Origin: Limanda limanda
Taxonomy: Eukaryota; Chordata; Actinopteri; Pleuronectiformes; Pleuronectidae
NCBI RefSeq assembly: GCF_963576545.1
Contig: NC_083639.1
Location: 19,020,118-19,084,117, forward strand
Reading direction: 5' to 3'
Length of the DNA: 64,000 nucleotides
The position numbers and the translations under genes were made by a program. The notes below the pieces were generated by a model. It ran no database searches, had not been told where the DNA came from, and saw only the letters and a program-made list of their open reading frames with translations. Numbering within the stretch: position 1 is the first letter of the stretch; each line of letters starts with the position of its first letter. Below, piece by piece: positions 34,080-45,917 of the stretch.

Positions 34080-34151
34080 TCCCTGATGGTCTAGTGGCTA
34101 GGATTCGGCGCTCTCACCGCCGCGGCCCGGGTTCGATTCCCGGTCAGGGAA
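34080..34151 (+). tRNA. tRNA-Glu (CUC)
   Basis: Exact 72-nt consensus, loop CTCTCAC. It follows a long spacer whose last bases (GGGATAG) are unlike other copies. Confidence 0.96.
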
Positions 34152-34558
34152 CTAAACTATTGAAAACTGTCAATTGGAACCAAATTTGTGCACATAGGAG
34201 AGCATCATGTTGAGAATGAATCAGACGGAGATTGTTACACGTTCCATATCCGTTCTGTTAAATAGGCTGGTCCTGAGTCAAGCTGTGAATGGCTGATGAT
34301 GCCTACCAGTCATAGAACCATTCGCTATTGTATGAGAAAATAGGTCCCTGGAATAAGCGGTGTAGATGTTTTAAACAGGCTTCCCTTTTACATGATGGTT
34401 ATATCAGGTCGACAAAGATGGCCTCTTTCATTCCCTGCTTCAAACAATCTGTCTTCTCCTATTTACTTCTTTAAGTCTTTAGATGGTGCTACTTCAACTC
34501 CTGTTCCTTTTAATGGCCAGAAATTCCTGAAAAAGTGCCTTCCAAACAAGGAAAAATG

Positions 34559-34630
34559 TCCCTGATGGTCTAGTGGCTAGGATTCGGCGCTCTCACCGCC
34601 GCAGCCCGGGTTCGATTCCCGGTCAGGGAA
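34559..34630 (+). tRNA. tRNA-Glu (CUC)
   Basis: Consensus except G to A in the variable loop (CAGC). All stems pair. Short spacers lie on both sides. Confidence 0.94.
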
Positions 34631-35037
34631 CTAAACTATTGAAAACTGTCAATTGGAACCAAATTTGTGCACATAGGTGAGCATCATGTTGAGAATGAAT
34701 CAGACGGAGATTGTTACACGTTCCATATCCGTTCTGTTAAATAGGCTGGTCCTGAGTCAAGCTGTGAATGGCTGATGATGCCTACCAGTCATAGAACCAT
34801 TCGCTATTGTATGAGAAAATAGGTCCCTGGAATAAGCGGTGTAGATGTTTTAAACAGGCTTCCCTTTTACATGATGGTTATATCAGGTCGACAAAGATGG
34901 CCTCTTTCATTCCCTGCTTCAAACAATCTGTCTTCTCCTATTTACTTCTTTAAGTCTTTAGATGGTGCTACTTCAACTCCTGTTCCTTTTAATGGCCAGA
35001 AATTCCTGAAAAAGTGCCTTCCAAACAAGGAAAAATG

Positions 35038-35109
35038 TCCCTGATGGTCTAGTGGCTAGGATTCGGCGTTTTCACCGCCGCGGCCCGGGTTCGATTCCCG
35101 GTCAGGGAA
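35038..35109 (+). tRNA. tRNA-Glu (UUC)
   Basis: Exact UUC consensus, loop TTTTCAC. The first intact UUC copy, preceded by a short and followed by a long spacer. Confidence 0.96.
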
Positions 35110-35579
35110 CTAAGCTATTGAAAACTGTCAATTGGAACCAAATTTGTTCACATAGGAGAGCATCATGTTGAGAATGAATCAGACAGAGATTGTTACACGT
35201 TCCATATCCGTTCTGTTAAATAGGCTGGTCCTAAGTCAAGCTGTGAAGGGCTGATGATTGCTGTAAGTCATAGACCTATCCTGCTATTGTATGAAAAATT
35301 AGGTCCCCGGATGTTGCGGTGTAGATGTTTTGTGAGCTGAATGGGGAGAGAACACGACACTGCATTGTAGCTTGATGAAAGTCCATGCAATGAACAGGCT
35401 CCTCTTTTACATGATGGTTATATAAGGTCAACAAAGATGGCCTCTTTCATTCCCTGCTTCAAACAATCTGTCTTCTCCTACCTACTTCTATAAGTCATTA
35501 GATGGTGCTACTACAACTCCTGCTCCTTTTAATGGCCAGATTTTACTGAATAAGTGCCTTCCAAATCCAGGAAAATATG

Positions 35580-35651
35580 TCCCTGATGGTCTAGTGGCTA
35601 GGATTCGGCGCTCTCACCGCCGCGGCCCGGGTTCGATTCCCGGTCAGGGAA
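35580..35651 (+). tRNA. tRNA-Glu (CUC)
   Basis: Exact CUC consensus after a long spacer. Confidence 0.96.
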
Positions 35652-36057
35652 CTAAACTATTGAAACCTGTCAATTGGAACCAAATTTGTGGACATAGGAG
35701 AGCATCATGTTGAGAATGAACAGACCTAGAATGTTACACAATCCACATCAGTTCAGTTAAATGTGCTGGTCCTGAGTCAAGCTGTGAATGGCTGATGATG
35801 CCTGCCAGTCATAGAACCATTGGCTATTGTATGAGAAAATAGGTCCCTGAAATTTGCGGTGTAGATGGTTTAAACAGGCTCCCCTTTTACATGATGGTTA
35901 TATCAGGTCGACAAAGATGGCCTCTTTCATTCCCTGCTTCAAACAATCTGTCTTCTCCTATTTACTTATTTAAGTCTTTATATGGTGCTACTTCAACTCC
36001 TGTTCCTTTTAATGGCCAGAAATTCCTAAAAAAGTGCCTTCCAAACAAGGAAAAATG

Positions 36058-36129
36058 TCCCTGATGGTCTAGTGGCTAGGATTCGGCCCTCTCGCCGCCG
36101 CGGCCCGGGTTTGATTCCCGGTCAGGGAA
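36058..36129 (+). pseudogene. tRNA-Glu (CUC) with damaged anticodon and T loops
   Basis: 72 nt, but stem base 31 is C (C-C mismatch), loop base 37 is G, and the T loop reads TTTGATT, losing the invariant C56 and weakening the B box. Confidence 0.8.
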
Positions 36130-36601
36130 CTAAACTATTGAAAACTGTCAATTGGAACCAAATTTGTGCATATAGGAGAGCATCATTTTGAGAATTAATC
36201 AGACGGAGATTTTTACACACGTTCCATATCCGTTCTGTTAAATAGGCTGGTCCTAAGTCAAGCTGTGAAGGGCTGATGATTGCTGTAAGTCATAGACCTA
36301 TCCTGCTATTGTATGAAAAATTAGGTCCCCGGATGTTGCGTTGTAGATGTATTGTGAGCTGAATGGGGAGAGAACACGACAATGCATTGTAGCTTGATGA
36401 AAGTCCATGCAATGAACAGGCTCCTCTTTTACATGACGGTTATATAAGGTCAACAAAGATGGCCTCTTTCATTCCCTGCTTCAAACAATCTCTCTTCTCC
36501 TACCTACTTCTTTAAGTCATTAGATGGTGCTACAACAACTCCTGCTCCTTTTAATGGCCAGATTTTACTGAAAAAGTGCCTTCCAAAACCAGGAAAATAT
36601 G

Positions 36602-36673
36602 TCCCTGATGGTCTAGTGGCTAGGATTCGGCGCTTTTACCGCCGCGGCCCGGGTTCGATTCCCGGTCAGGGAA
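36602..36673 (+). tRNA. tRNA-Glu body with lysine-type anticodon UUU
   Basis: 72 nt with all stems matching the consensus, but the anticodon loop is CTTTTAC, so positions 34-36 read UUU in place of CUC or UUC. The neighbouring stem is intact. It sits after a long spacer, where a CUC gene is usual. Charging specificity cannot be read from the sequence. Confidence 0.85.
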
Positions 36674-37081
36674 CTAAACTATTGAAAACTGTCAATTGGA
36701 ACCAAAATTTGTGCATATAGGAGAGCATCATGTTGAGAATGAATCAGACCTAGAATGTTACTCAATCCATATCAGTTCAGTTAAATGTGCTGGTCCTGAG
36801 TCAAGCTGTGAATGGCTGATGATGAATGCAAGTCATAGAACCATTTGATATTGTATGAGAAAATAGGTACCCGAAATGTGCGGTGTAGATGGTTTAAACA
36901 GGCTCCCCTTTTACATGATGGTTATATCAGGTCGACAAAGATGGCCTCTTTCATTCCCTGCTTCAAACAATCTGTCTTCTCCTATTTACTTCTTTAAGTC
37001 TTTAGATGGTGCTACTTCAACTCCTGTTCCTTTTAATGGCCAGAAATTCCTGAAAAAGTGCCTTCCAAACAAGAAAAAATG

Positions 37082-37144
37082 TCCCTGATGGTCTAGTGGC
37101 TAGGATTCGGCGCTCTCACCCGGGTTCGATTCCCGGTCAGGGAA
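37082..37144 (+). pseudogene. tRNA-Glu (CUC) pseudogene, 9-nt deletion
   Basis: 63 nt. The 3' anticodon stem and variable loop are deleted (CTCTCACCCGGGTTCG), so the anticodon arm cannot form. Confidence 0.93.
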
Positions 37145-37551
37145 CTAAACTATTGAAAACTGTCAATTGGAACCAAATTTGTGCATATAGGAGAGCATCA
37201 TGTTGAGAATTAATCAGACGGAGATTGTTACACGTTCCATATCCGTTCTGTTAAATAGGCTGGTCCTGAGTCAAGCTGTGAAGGGCTGATGATGCCTGCA
37301 AGTCATAGAACCATTCGCTATTGTATGAGAAAATAGGTCCCCGAAATTTGCGGTGTAGATGGTTTAAACAGGCTCCCCTTTTACATGATGGTTATATCAG
37401 GTCGACAAAGATGGCCTCTTTCATTCCCTGCTTCAAACAATCTGTCTTCTCCTATTTACTTCTTTAAGTCATTAGATGGTGCTACTTCAACTCCTGTTCC
37501 TTTTAATGGCCAGAAATTCCTGAAAAAGTGCCTTCCAAACAAGGAAAACTG

Positions 37552-37623
37552 TCCCTGATGGTCTAGTGGCTAGGATTCGGCGTTTTCACCGCCGCGGCCC
37601 GGGTTCGATTCCCGGTCAGGGAA
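37552..37623 (+). tRNA. tRNA-Glu (UUC)
   Basis: Exact UUC consensus; upstream flank AAAACTG differs from the usual AAAAATG. Confidence 0.96.
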
Positions 37624-38093
37624 CTAAGCTATTGAAAACTGTCAATTGGAACCAAATTTGTGCACATAGGAGAGCATCATGTTGAGAATGAATCAGACAG
37701 AGATTGTTACACGTTCCATATCCGTTCTGTTAAATAGGCTGGTCCTAAGTCAAGCTGTGAAGGGCTGATGATTGCTGTAAGTCATAGACCTATTCTGCTA
37801 TTGTATGAAAAATTAGGTCCCCGGATGTTGCGGTGTAGATGTTTTGTGAGCTGAATGGGGAGAGAACACGACAGTGCATTGTAGCTTGATGAAAGTCCAT
37901 GCAATGAACTGGCTCCTCTTTTACATGATGGTTATATAAGGTCAACAAAGATGGCCTCTTTCATTCCCTGCTTCAAACAATCTCTCTTCTCCTACCTACT
38001 TCTTTAAGTCATTAGATGGTGCTACTACAACTCCTGCTCCTTTTAATGGCCAGATTTTACTGAAAAAGTGCCTTCCAAAACCAGGAAAATATG

Positions 38094-38165
38094 TCCCTGA
38101 GGGTCTAGTGGCTAGGATTCGGCGCTCTCACTGCCGCGGCCCGGGTTCGATTCCCGGTCAGGGAA
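38094..38165 (+). tRNA. tRNA-Glu (CUC), variant
   Basis: U8, normally conserved, is G (CCTGAGGG), and stem base 39 is U giving a G-U pair. Foldable, but function is doubtful. Confidence 0.75.
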
Positions 38166-38570
38166 CTAAACTATTGAAACCTGTCAATTGGAACCAAATT
38201 TGTGGACATAGGAGAGCATCATGTTGAGAATGAACAGACCTAGAATGTTACACAATCCATATCAGTTCAGTTAAATGTGCTGGTCCTGAGTCAAGCTGTG
38301 AATGGCTGATGATGCCTGCCAGTCATAGAACCATTTGCTATTGTATGAGAAAATAGGTCCCTGAAATTTGCGGTGTAGATGGTTTAAACAGGCTCCCCTT
38401 TTACATGATGGTTATATCAGGTCGACAAGATGGCCTCTTTCATTCCCTGCTTCAAACAATCTGTCTTCTCCTATTTACTTATTTAAGTCTTTATATGGTG
38501 CTACTTCAACTCCTGTTCCTTTTAATGGCCAGAAATTCCTAAAAAAGTGCCTTCCAAACAAGGAAAAATG

Positions 38571-38642
38571 TCCCTGATGGTCTAGTGGCTAGGATTCGGC
38601 GCTCTCACCGCTGCGGCCCGGGTTCGATTCCCGATCAGGGAA
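38571..38642 (+). tRNA. tRNA-Glu (CUC), variant
   Basis: The anticodon stem has C42 to U (wobble) and the T stem ends CCCGA, giving one C-A mismatch. Confidence 0.75.
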
Positions 38643-39114
38643 CTAAACTATTGAAAACTGTCAATTGGAACCAAATTTGTGCATATAGGAGAGCATCATG
38701 TTGAGAATTAATCAGACGGAGATTTTTACACACGTTCCATATCCGTTCTGTTAAATAGGCTGGTCCTAAGTCAAGCTGTGAAGGGCTGATGATTGCTGTA
38801 AGTCATAGACCTATCCTGCTATTGTATGAAAAATTAGGTCCCCGGATGTTGCGTTGTAGATGTATTGTGAGCTGAATGGGGAGAGAACACGACAATGCAT
38901 TGTAGCTTGATGAAAGTCCATGCAATGAACAGGCTCCTCTTTTACATGACGGTTATATAAGGTCAACAAAGATGGCCTCTTTCATTCCCTGCTTCAAACA
39001 ATCTCTCTTCTCCTACCTACTTCTTTAAGTCATTAGATGGTGCTACAACAACTCCTGCTCCTTTTAATGGCCAGATTTTACTGAAAAAGTGCCTTCCAAA
39101 ACCAGGAAAATATG

Positions 39115-39185
39115 TCCCTGATGGTCTAGTGGCTAGGATTCGGCGCTCTCACCGTCGGGCCCGGGTTCGATTCCCGGTCAGGGAA
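39115..39185 (+). tRNA. tRNA-Glu (CUC), 71-nt variant class
   Basis: The 3' anticodon arm and variable loop read CGTCGGGC: the stem still pairs with a G-U, but the variable loop is one base shorter. First of five copies with this change (also 43,264; 48,368; 50,411; 52,454). Confidence 0.7.
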
Positions 39186-39593
39186 CTAAACTATTGAAAA
39201 CTGTCAATTGGAACCAAAATTTGTGCATATAGGAGAGCATCATGTTGAGAATGAATCAGACCTAGAATGTTACTCAATCCATATCAGTTCAGTTAAATGT
39301 GCTGGTCCTGAGTCAAGCTGTGAATGGCTGATGATGAATGCAAGTCATAGAACCATTTGCTATTGTATGAGAAAATAGGTACCCGAAATGTGCGGTGTAG
39401 ATGGTTTAAACAGGCTCCCCTTTTACATGATGGTTATATCAGGTCAACAAAGATGGCCTCTTTCATTCCCTGCTTCAAACAATCTGTCTTCTCCTATTTA
39501 CTTCTTTAAGTCTTTAGATGGTGCTACTTCAACTCCTGTTCCTTTTAATGGCCAGAAATTCCTGAAAAAGTGCCTTCCAAACAAGGAAAAATG

Positions 39594-39665
39594 TCCCTGA
39601 TGGTCTAGTGGCTAGGATTCGGCGTTTTCACCGCCGCGGCCCGGGTTCGATTCCCGGTCAGGGAA
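39594..39665 (+). tRNA. tRNA-Glu (UUC)
   Basis: Exact UUC consensus. It begins a run of three successive UUC genes. Confidence 0.96.
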
Positions 39666-40137
39666 CTAAACTATTGAAAACTGTCAATTGGAACCAAATT
39701 TGTGCATATAGGAGAGCATCATGTTGAGAATTAATCAGACGGAGATTTTTACACACGTTCCATATCCGTTCTGTTAAATAGGCTGGTCCTAAGTCAAGCT
39801 GTGAAGGGCTGATGATTGCTGTAAGTCATAGACCTATCCTCCTATTGTATGAAAAATTAGGTCCCCGGATGTTGCGTTGTAGATGTATTGTGAGCTGAAT
39901 GGGGAGAGAACACGACAATGCATTGTAGCTTGATGAAAGTCCATGCAATAAACAGGCTCCTCTTTTACATGACGGTTATATAAGGTCAACAAAGATGGCC
40001 TCTTTCATTCCCTGCTTCAAACAATCTCTCTTCTCCTACCTACTTCTTTAAGTCATTAGATGGTGCTACTACAACTCCTGCTCCTTTTAATGGCCAGATT
40101 TTACTGAAAAAGTGCCTTCCAAAACCAGGAAAATATG

Positions 40138-40209
40138 TCCCTGATGGTCTAGTGGCTAGGATTCGGCGTTTTCACCGCCGCGGCCCGGGTTCGATTCCCG
40201 GTCAGGGAA
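40138..40209 (+). tRNA. tRNA-Glu (UUC)
   Basis: Exact UUC consensus, here preceded by a long spacer, a position usually held by CUC. Confidence 0.96.
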
Positions 40210-40677
40210 CTAAGCTATTGAAAACTGTCAATTGGAACCAAATTTGTGCACATAGGAGAGCATCATGTTGAGAATGAATCAGACAGAGATTGTTACACGT
40301 TCCATATCCGTTCTGTTAAATAGGCTGGTCCTAAGTCAAGCTGTGAAGGGCTGATGATTGCTGTAAGTCATAGACCTATCCTGCTATTGTATGAAAAATT
40401 AGGTCCCCGGATGTTGCGGTGTAGATGTTTTGTGAGCTGAATGGGGAGAGAACACGACAGTGCATTGTAGCTTGATGAAAGTCCATGCAATGAACAGGCT
40501 CCTCTTTTACATGATGGTTATATAAGGTCAACAAAGATGGCCTCTTTCATTCCCTGCTTCAAACAATCTCTCTTCTCCTACATACTTCTTTAGGTCATTA
40601 GATGGTGCTACTACAACTCCTGCTCCTTTTAATGGCCAGATTTTACTGAATAAGTGCCTTCCAAACAAGGAAAAATG

Positions 40678-40749
40678 TCCCTGATGGTCTAGTGGCTAGG
40701 ATTCGGCGTTTTCACCGCCGCGGCCCGGGTTCGATTCCCGGTCAGGGAA
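40678..40749 (+). tRNA. tRNA-Glu (UUC)
   Basis: Exact UUC consensus; third UUC in a row, with long spacers on both sides. Confidence 0.96.
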
Positions 40750-41221
40750 CTAAACTATTGAAAACTGTCAATTGGAACCAAATTTGTGCATATAGGAGAG
40801 CATCATGTTGAGAATTAATCAGACGGAGATTTTTACACACGATCCATATCCGTTCTGTTAAATAGGCTGGTCCTAAGTCAAGCTGTGAAGGGCTGATGAT
40901 TGCTGTAAGTCATAGACCTATCCTGCTATTGTATGAAAAATTAGGTCCCCGGATGTTGCGTTGTAGATGTATTGTGAGCTGAATGGGGAGAGAACACGAC
41001 AATGCATTGTAGCTTGATGAAAGTCCATGCAATAAACAGGCTCCTCTTTTACATGACGGTTATATAAGGTCAACAAAGATGGCCTCTTTCATTCCCTGCT
41101 TCAAACAATCTCTCTTCTCCTACCTACTTCTTTAAGTCATTAGATGGTGCTACTACAACTCCTGCTCCTTTTAATGGCCAGATTTTACTGAAAAAGTGCC
41201 TTCCAAAACCAGGAAAATATG

Positions 41222-41291
41222 TCCCTGATGGTCTAGTGGCTAGGATTCTGCGCTCTCACTGCCGCAGCCCGGGTTCGATTTGGTCAGGGAA
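41222..41291 (+). pseudogene. tRNA-Glu (CUC) pseudogene, T-stem truncated
   Basis: 70 nt. The 3' T stem CCCGG is reduced to TGG, and the anticodon stem has G28 to T. The same T-stem lesion recurs at 53,475 and 60,075. Confidence 0.9.
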
Positions 41292-41698
41292 CTAAACTAT
41301 TGAAAACTGTCAATAGGAACATAATTTGTGCATATAGGAGAACATCATGTTGAGAATGAATCAGATGGAGATTGTTACACGTTCCATATCCGTTCTGTTA
41401 AATAGGTTGGTCCTGAGTCAAGCTGTGAATGGCTGATGATGCCTGCAAGTCATAGAACCATTCGCTATTGTATGAGAAAATAGGTCCCCGAAATTTGCGG
41501 TGTAGATGGTTTAAACAGGCTCCCCTTTTACATGATGGTTATATCAGGTCGACAAAGATGGCCTCTTTCATTCCCTGCTTCAAACAATCTGTCTTCTCCT
41601 ATTTACTTCTTTAAGTCTTTAGATGGTGCTACTTCAACTCCTGTTCCTTTTAATGGCCAGAAATTCCTGAAAAAGTGCCTTCCAAACAAGGAAAACTG

Positions 41699-41770
41699 TC
41701 CCTGATGGTCTAGTGGCTAGGATTCGGCGTTTTCACCGCCGCGGCCCGGGTTCGATTCCCGGTCAGGGAA
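41699..41770 (+). tRNA. tRNA-Glu (UUC)
   Basis: Exact UUC consensus with AAAACTG upstream flank. Confidence 0.96.
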
Positions 41771-42240
41771 CTAAGCTATTGAAAACTGTCAATTGGAACC
41801 AAATTTGTGCACATAGGAGAGCATCATGTTGAGAATGAATCAGACAGAGATTGTTACACGTTCCATATCCGTTCTGTTAAATAGGCTGGTCCTAAGTCAA
41901 GCTGTGAAGGGCTGATGATTGCTGTAAGTCATAGACCTATCCTGCTATTGTATGAAAAATTAGGTCCCCGGATGTTGCGGTGTAGATGTTTTGTGAGCTG
42001 AATGGGGAGAGAACACGACAGTGCATTGTAGCTTGATGAAAGTCCATGCAATGAACAGGCTCCTCTTTTACATGATGGTTATATAAGGTCAACAAAGATG
42101 GCCTCTTTCATTCCCTGCTTCAAACAATCTCTCTCCTCCTACCTACTTCTTTAAGTCATTAGATGGTGCTACTACAACTCCTGCTCCTTTTAATGGCCAG
42201 ATTTTACTGAAAAAGTGCCTTCGAAAACCAGGAAAATATG
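41771..42240 (+). repeat. Long array spacer (type L), representative copy
   Basis: A 470-bp spacer between a UUC and a CUC gene. Relative to the short type it has about 63 extra bases (AGCTGAATGGGGAGAGAACA to AGTCCATGCAATGAACAGG). TATATAA occurs at 42,080-42,086, about 160 bp before the next gene; short spacers read TATATCA there. The first TTTT after the upstream gene is at 41,989, 219 bp away. Confidence 0.9.
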
Positions 42241-42312
42241 TCCCTGATGGTCTAGTGGCTAGGATTCGGCGCTCTCACCGCCGCGGCCCGGGTTCGATTC
42301 CCGGTCAGGGAA
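42241..42312 (+). tRNA. tRNA-Glu (CUC)
   Basis: Exact CUC consensus. The upstream spacer carries a private marker CTTCGAAAACC, found again before 47,345. Confidence 0.96.
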
Positions 42313-42719
42313 CTAAACTATTGAAACCTGTCAATTGGAACCAAATTTGTGGACATAGGAGAGCATCATGTTGAGAATGAACAGACCTAGAATGTTACAC
42401 AATCCATATCAGTTCAGTTAAATGTGCTGGTCCTGAGTCAAGCTGTGAATGGCTGATGATGCCTGCCAGTCATAGAACCATTTGCTATTGTATGAGAAAA
42501 TAGGTCCCTGAAATTTGCGGTGTAGATGGTTTAAACAGGCTCCCCTTTTACATGATGGTTATATCAGGTCGACAAAGATGGCCTCTTTCATTCCCTGCTT
42601 CAAACAATCTGTCTTCTCCTATTTACTTATTTAAGTCTTTATATGGTGCTACTTCAACTCCTGTTCCTTTTAATGGCCAGAAATTCCTTAAAAAAGTGCC
42701 TTCCAAACAAGAAAAAATG
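42313..42719 (+). repeat. Short array spacer (type S), representative copy
   Basis: A 407-bp spacer alignable to the long type over most of its length but lacking the 63-bp insert (GTAGATGGTTTAAACAGGCT replaces it). The first TTTT lies about 233 bp after the upstream tRNA. A 60-73-codon open frame recurs in many copies and is a by-product of the repeat. Confidence 0.9.
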
Positions 42720-42791
42720 TCCCTGATGGTCTAGTGGCTAGGATTCGGCGCTCTCACCGCCGCGGCCCGGGTTCGATTCCCGGTCAGGGAA
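42720..42791 (+). tRNA. tRNA-Glu (CUC)
   Basis: Exact CUC consensus; the 3' flank reads CTAAACTTTTG, which puts a TTTT within 10 bases of the gene end, unusual in this array. Confidence 0.96.
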
Positions 42792-43263
42792 CTAAACTTT
42801 TGAAAACTGTCAATTGGAACCAAATTTGTGCATATAGGAGAGCATCATGTTGAGAATTAATCAGACGGAGATTTTTACACACGTTCCATATCCGTTCTGT
42901 TAAATAGGCTGGTCCTAAGTCAAGCTGTGAAGGGCTGATGATTGCTGTAAGTCATAGACCTATCCTGCTATTGTATGAAAAATTAGGTCCCCGGATGTTG
43001 CGTTGTAGATGTATTGTGAGCTGAATGGGGAGAGAACACGACAATGCATTGTAGCTTGATGAAAGTCCATGCAATGAACAGGCTCCTCTTTTACATGACG
43101 GTTATATAAGGTCAACAAAGATGGCCTCTTTCATTCCCTGCTTCAAACAATCTCTCTTCTCCTACCTACTTCTTTAAGTCATTAGATGGTGCTACAACAA
43201 CTCCTGCTCCTTTTAATGGCCAGATTTTACTGAAAAAGTGCCTTCCAAAACCAGGAAAATATG

Positions 43264-43334
43264 TCCCTGATGGTCTAGTGGCTAGGATTCGGCGCTCTCA
43301 CCGTCGGGCCCGGGTTCGATTCCCGGTCAGGGAA
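43264..43334 (+). tRNA. tRNA-Glu (CUC), 71-nt variant class
   Basis: CGTCGGGC variant. The downstream marker TCGATTGGAATCAAAATT is shared with 48,368. Confidence 0.7.
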
Positions 43335-43743
43335 CTAAACTATTGAAAACTGTCGATTGGAATCAAAATTTGTGCATATAGGAGAGCATCATGTTGAGAA
43401 TGAATCAGACCTAGAATGTTACTCAATCCATATCAGTTCAGTTAAATGTGCTGGTCCTGAGTCAAGCTGTGAATGGCTGATGATGAATGCAAGTCATAGA
43501 ACCATTTGCTATTGTATGAGAAAATAGGTACCCGAAATGTGCGGTGTAGATGGTTTAAACAGGCTCCCCTTTTACATGATGGTTATATCAGGTCGACAAA
43601 GATGGCCTCTTTCATTCCCTGCTTCAAACAATCTGTCTTCTCCTATTTACTTCTTTAAGTCTTTAGATGGTGCTACTTCAACTCCTGTTCCTTTTAATGG
43701 CCAGAAATTCCTTAAAAAAGTGCCTTCCAAACAAGAAAAAATG

Positions 43744-43815
43744 TCCCTGATGGTCTAGTGGCTAGGATTCGGCGCTCTCACCGCCGCGGCCCGGGTTCGA
43801 TTCCCGGTCAGGGAA
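43744..43815 (+). tRNA. tRNA-Glu (CUC)
   Basis: Exact CUC consensus followed by ACTTTTG, as at 42,720. Confidence 0.96.
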
Positions 43816-44221
43816 CTAAACTTTTGAAAACTGTCAATTGGAACCAAATTTGTGGACATAGGAGAGCATCATGTTGAGAATGAACAGACCTAGAATGTTA
43901 CACAATCCATATCAGTTCAGTTAAATGTGCTGGTCCTGAGTCAAGCTGTGAATGGCTGATGATGCCTGCCAGTCATAGAACCATTTGCTATTGTATGAGA
44001 AAATAGGTCCCTGAAATTTGCGGTGTAGATGGTTTAAACAGGCTCCCCTTTTACATGATGGTTATATCAGGTCGACAAAGATGGCCTCTTTCATTCCCTG
44101 CTTCAAACAATCTGTCTTCTCCTATTTACTTATTTAAGTCTTTAGATGGTGCTACTTCAACTCCTGTTCCTTTTAATGGCCAGAAATTCCTGAAAAAGTG
44201 CCTTCCAAACAAGGAACAATG

Positions 44222-44293
44222 TCCCTGATGGTCTAGTGGCTAGGATTCGGCGTTTTCACCGCCGCTGCCCGGGTTCGATTCCCGGTCAGGGAA
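44222..44293 (+). tRNA. tRNA-Glu (UUC)
   Basis: Consensus except G to T in the variable loop (CTGC). Stems intact. Confidence 0.93.
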
Positions 44294-44763
44294 CTAAGCT
44301 ATTGAAAACTGTCAATTGGGACCAAATTTGTGCATATAGGAGAGCATCATGTTGAGAATGAATCAGACAGAGATTGTTACACGTTCCATATCCGTTCTGT
44401 TAAATAGGCTGTTCCTAAGTCAAGCTGTGAAGGGCTGATGATTGCTGTAAGTCATAGACCTATCCTGCTATTGTATGAGAAATTAGGTCCCCGGATGTTG
44501 CGGTGTAGATGTTTTGTAAGCTGAATGGGGAGAGAACACGACAGTGCATTGTAGCTTGATGAAAGTCCATGTAATAAACAGGCTCCTCTTTTACATGATG
44601 GTTATATAAGGTCAAGAAAGATGGCCTCTTTCATTCCCTGCTTCAAACAATCTTTCTTCTCCTACCTACTTCTTTAAGTCATTAAATGGTGCTACTACAA
44701 CTCCTGCTCCTTTTAATGGCCAGATTTTACTGAAAAAGTGCCTTCCAAAACCAGGAAAATATG

Positions 44764-44835
44764 TCCCTGATGGTCTAGTGGCTAGGATTCGGCGTTTTCA
44801 CCGCCGCGGCCCGGGTTCGATTCCCGGTCAGGGAA
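44764..44835 (+). tRNA. tRNA-Glu (UUC)
   Basis: Exact UUC consensus after a long spacer; middle of a second run of three UUC genes. Confidence 0.96.
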
Positions 44836-45303
44836 CTAAGCTATTGAAAACTGTCAATTGGAACCAAATTTGTGCACATAGGAGAGCATCATGTTGAGAA
44901 TGAATCAGACAGAGATTGTTACACGTTCCATATCCGTTCTGTTAAATAGGCTGGTCCTAAGTCAAGCTGTGATGGGCTGATGATTGCTGTAAGTCATAGA
45001 CCTATCCTGCTATTGTATGAAAAATTAGGTCCCCGGATGTTGCGGTGTAGATGTTTTGTGAGCTGAATGGGGAGAGAACACGACAGTGCATTGTAGCTTG
45101 ATGAAAGTCCATGCAATGAACAGGCTCCTCTTTTACATGATGGTTATATAAGGTCAACAAAGATGGCCTCTTTCATTCCCTGCTTCAAACAATCTCTCTT
45201 CTCCTACCTACTTCTTTAAGTCATTAGATGGTGCTACTACAACTCCTGTTCCTTTTAATGGCCAGAAATTCCTGAAAAAGTGCCTTCCAAACAAGGAAAA
45301 ATG

Positions 45304-45375
45304 TCCCTGATGGTCTAGTGGCTAGGATTCGACGTTTTCACCGCCGCGGCCCGGGTTCGATTCCCGGTCAGGGAA
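45304..45375 (+). tRNA. tRNA-Glu (UUC), variant
   Basis: The anticodon stem reads CGACG (G29 to A), giving one A-C mismatch. Otherwise consensus. Confidence 0.82.
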
Positions 45376-45845
45376 CTAAGCTATTGAAAACTGTCAATTG
45401 GAACCAAATTTGTGCACATAGGAGAGCATCATGTTGAGAATGAATCAGACAGAGATTGTTACACGTTCCATATCCGTTCTGTTAAATAGGCTGGTCCTGA
45501 GTCAAGCTGTGAAGGGCTGATGATTGCTGTAAGTCATAGACCTATCCTGCTATTGTATGAAAAATTAGGTCCCCGGATGTTGCGGTGTAGATGTTTTGTG
45601 AGCTGAATGGGGAGAGAACACGACAGTGCATTGTAGCTTCATGAAAGTCCATGCAATGAACAGGCTCCTCTTTTACATGATGGTTATATAAGGTCAACAA
45701 AGATGGCCTCTTTCATTCCCTGCTTCAAACAATCTCTCTTCTCCTACCTACTTCTTTAAGTCATTAGATGGTGCTACTACAACTCCTGCTCCTTTTAATG
45801 GCCAGATTTTACTGAAAAAGTGCCTTCCAAAACCAGGAAAATATG

Positions 45846-45917
45846 TCCCTGATGGTCTAGTGGCTAGGATTCGGCGCTCTCACCGCCGCGGCCCGGGTTC
45901 GATTCCCGGTCAGGGAA
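45846..45917 (+). tRNA. tRNA-Glu (CUC)
   Basis: Exact CUC consensus; upstream spacer marker GCTTCATGAAAG is shared with the copies before 49,389 and 51,432. Confidence 0.96.

Noticed and set aside
36876..37088. A 60-73-codon open frame recurring in short spacers (MCGVDGLN... type)
   Set aside because: It appears in about a dozen array copies because the spacer is repeated, often runs into the start of the tRNA gene, and is broken by indels in other copies. There is no start context or domain to support a protein.
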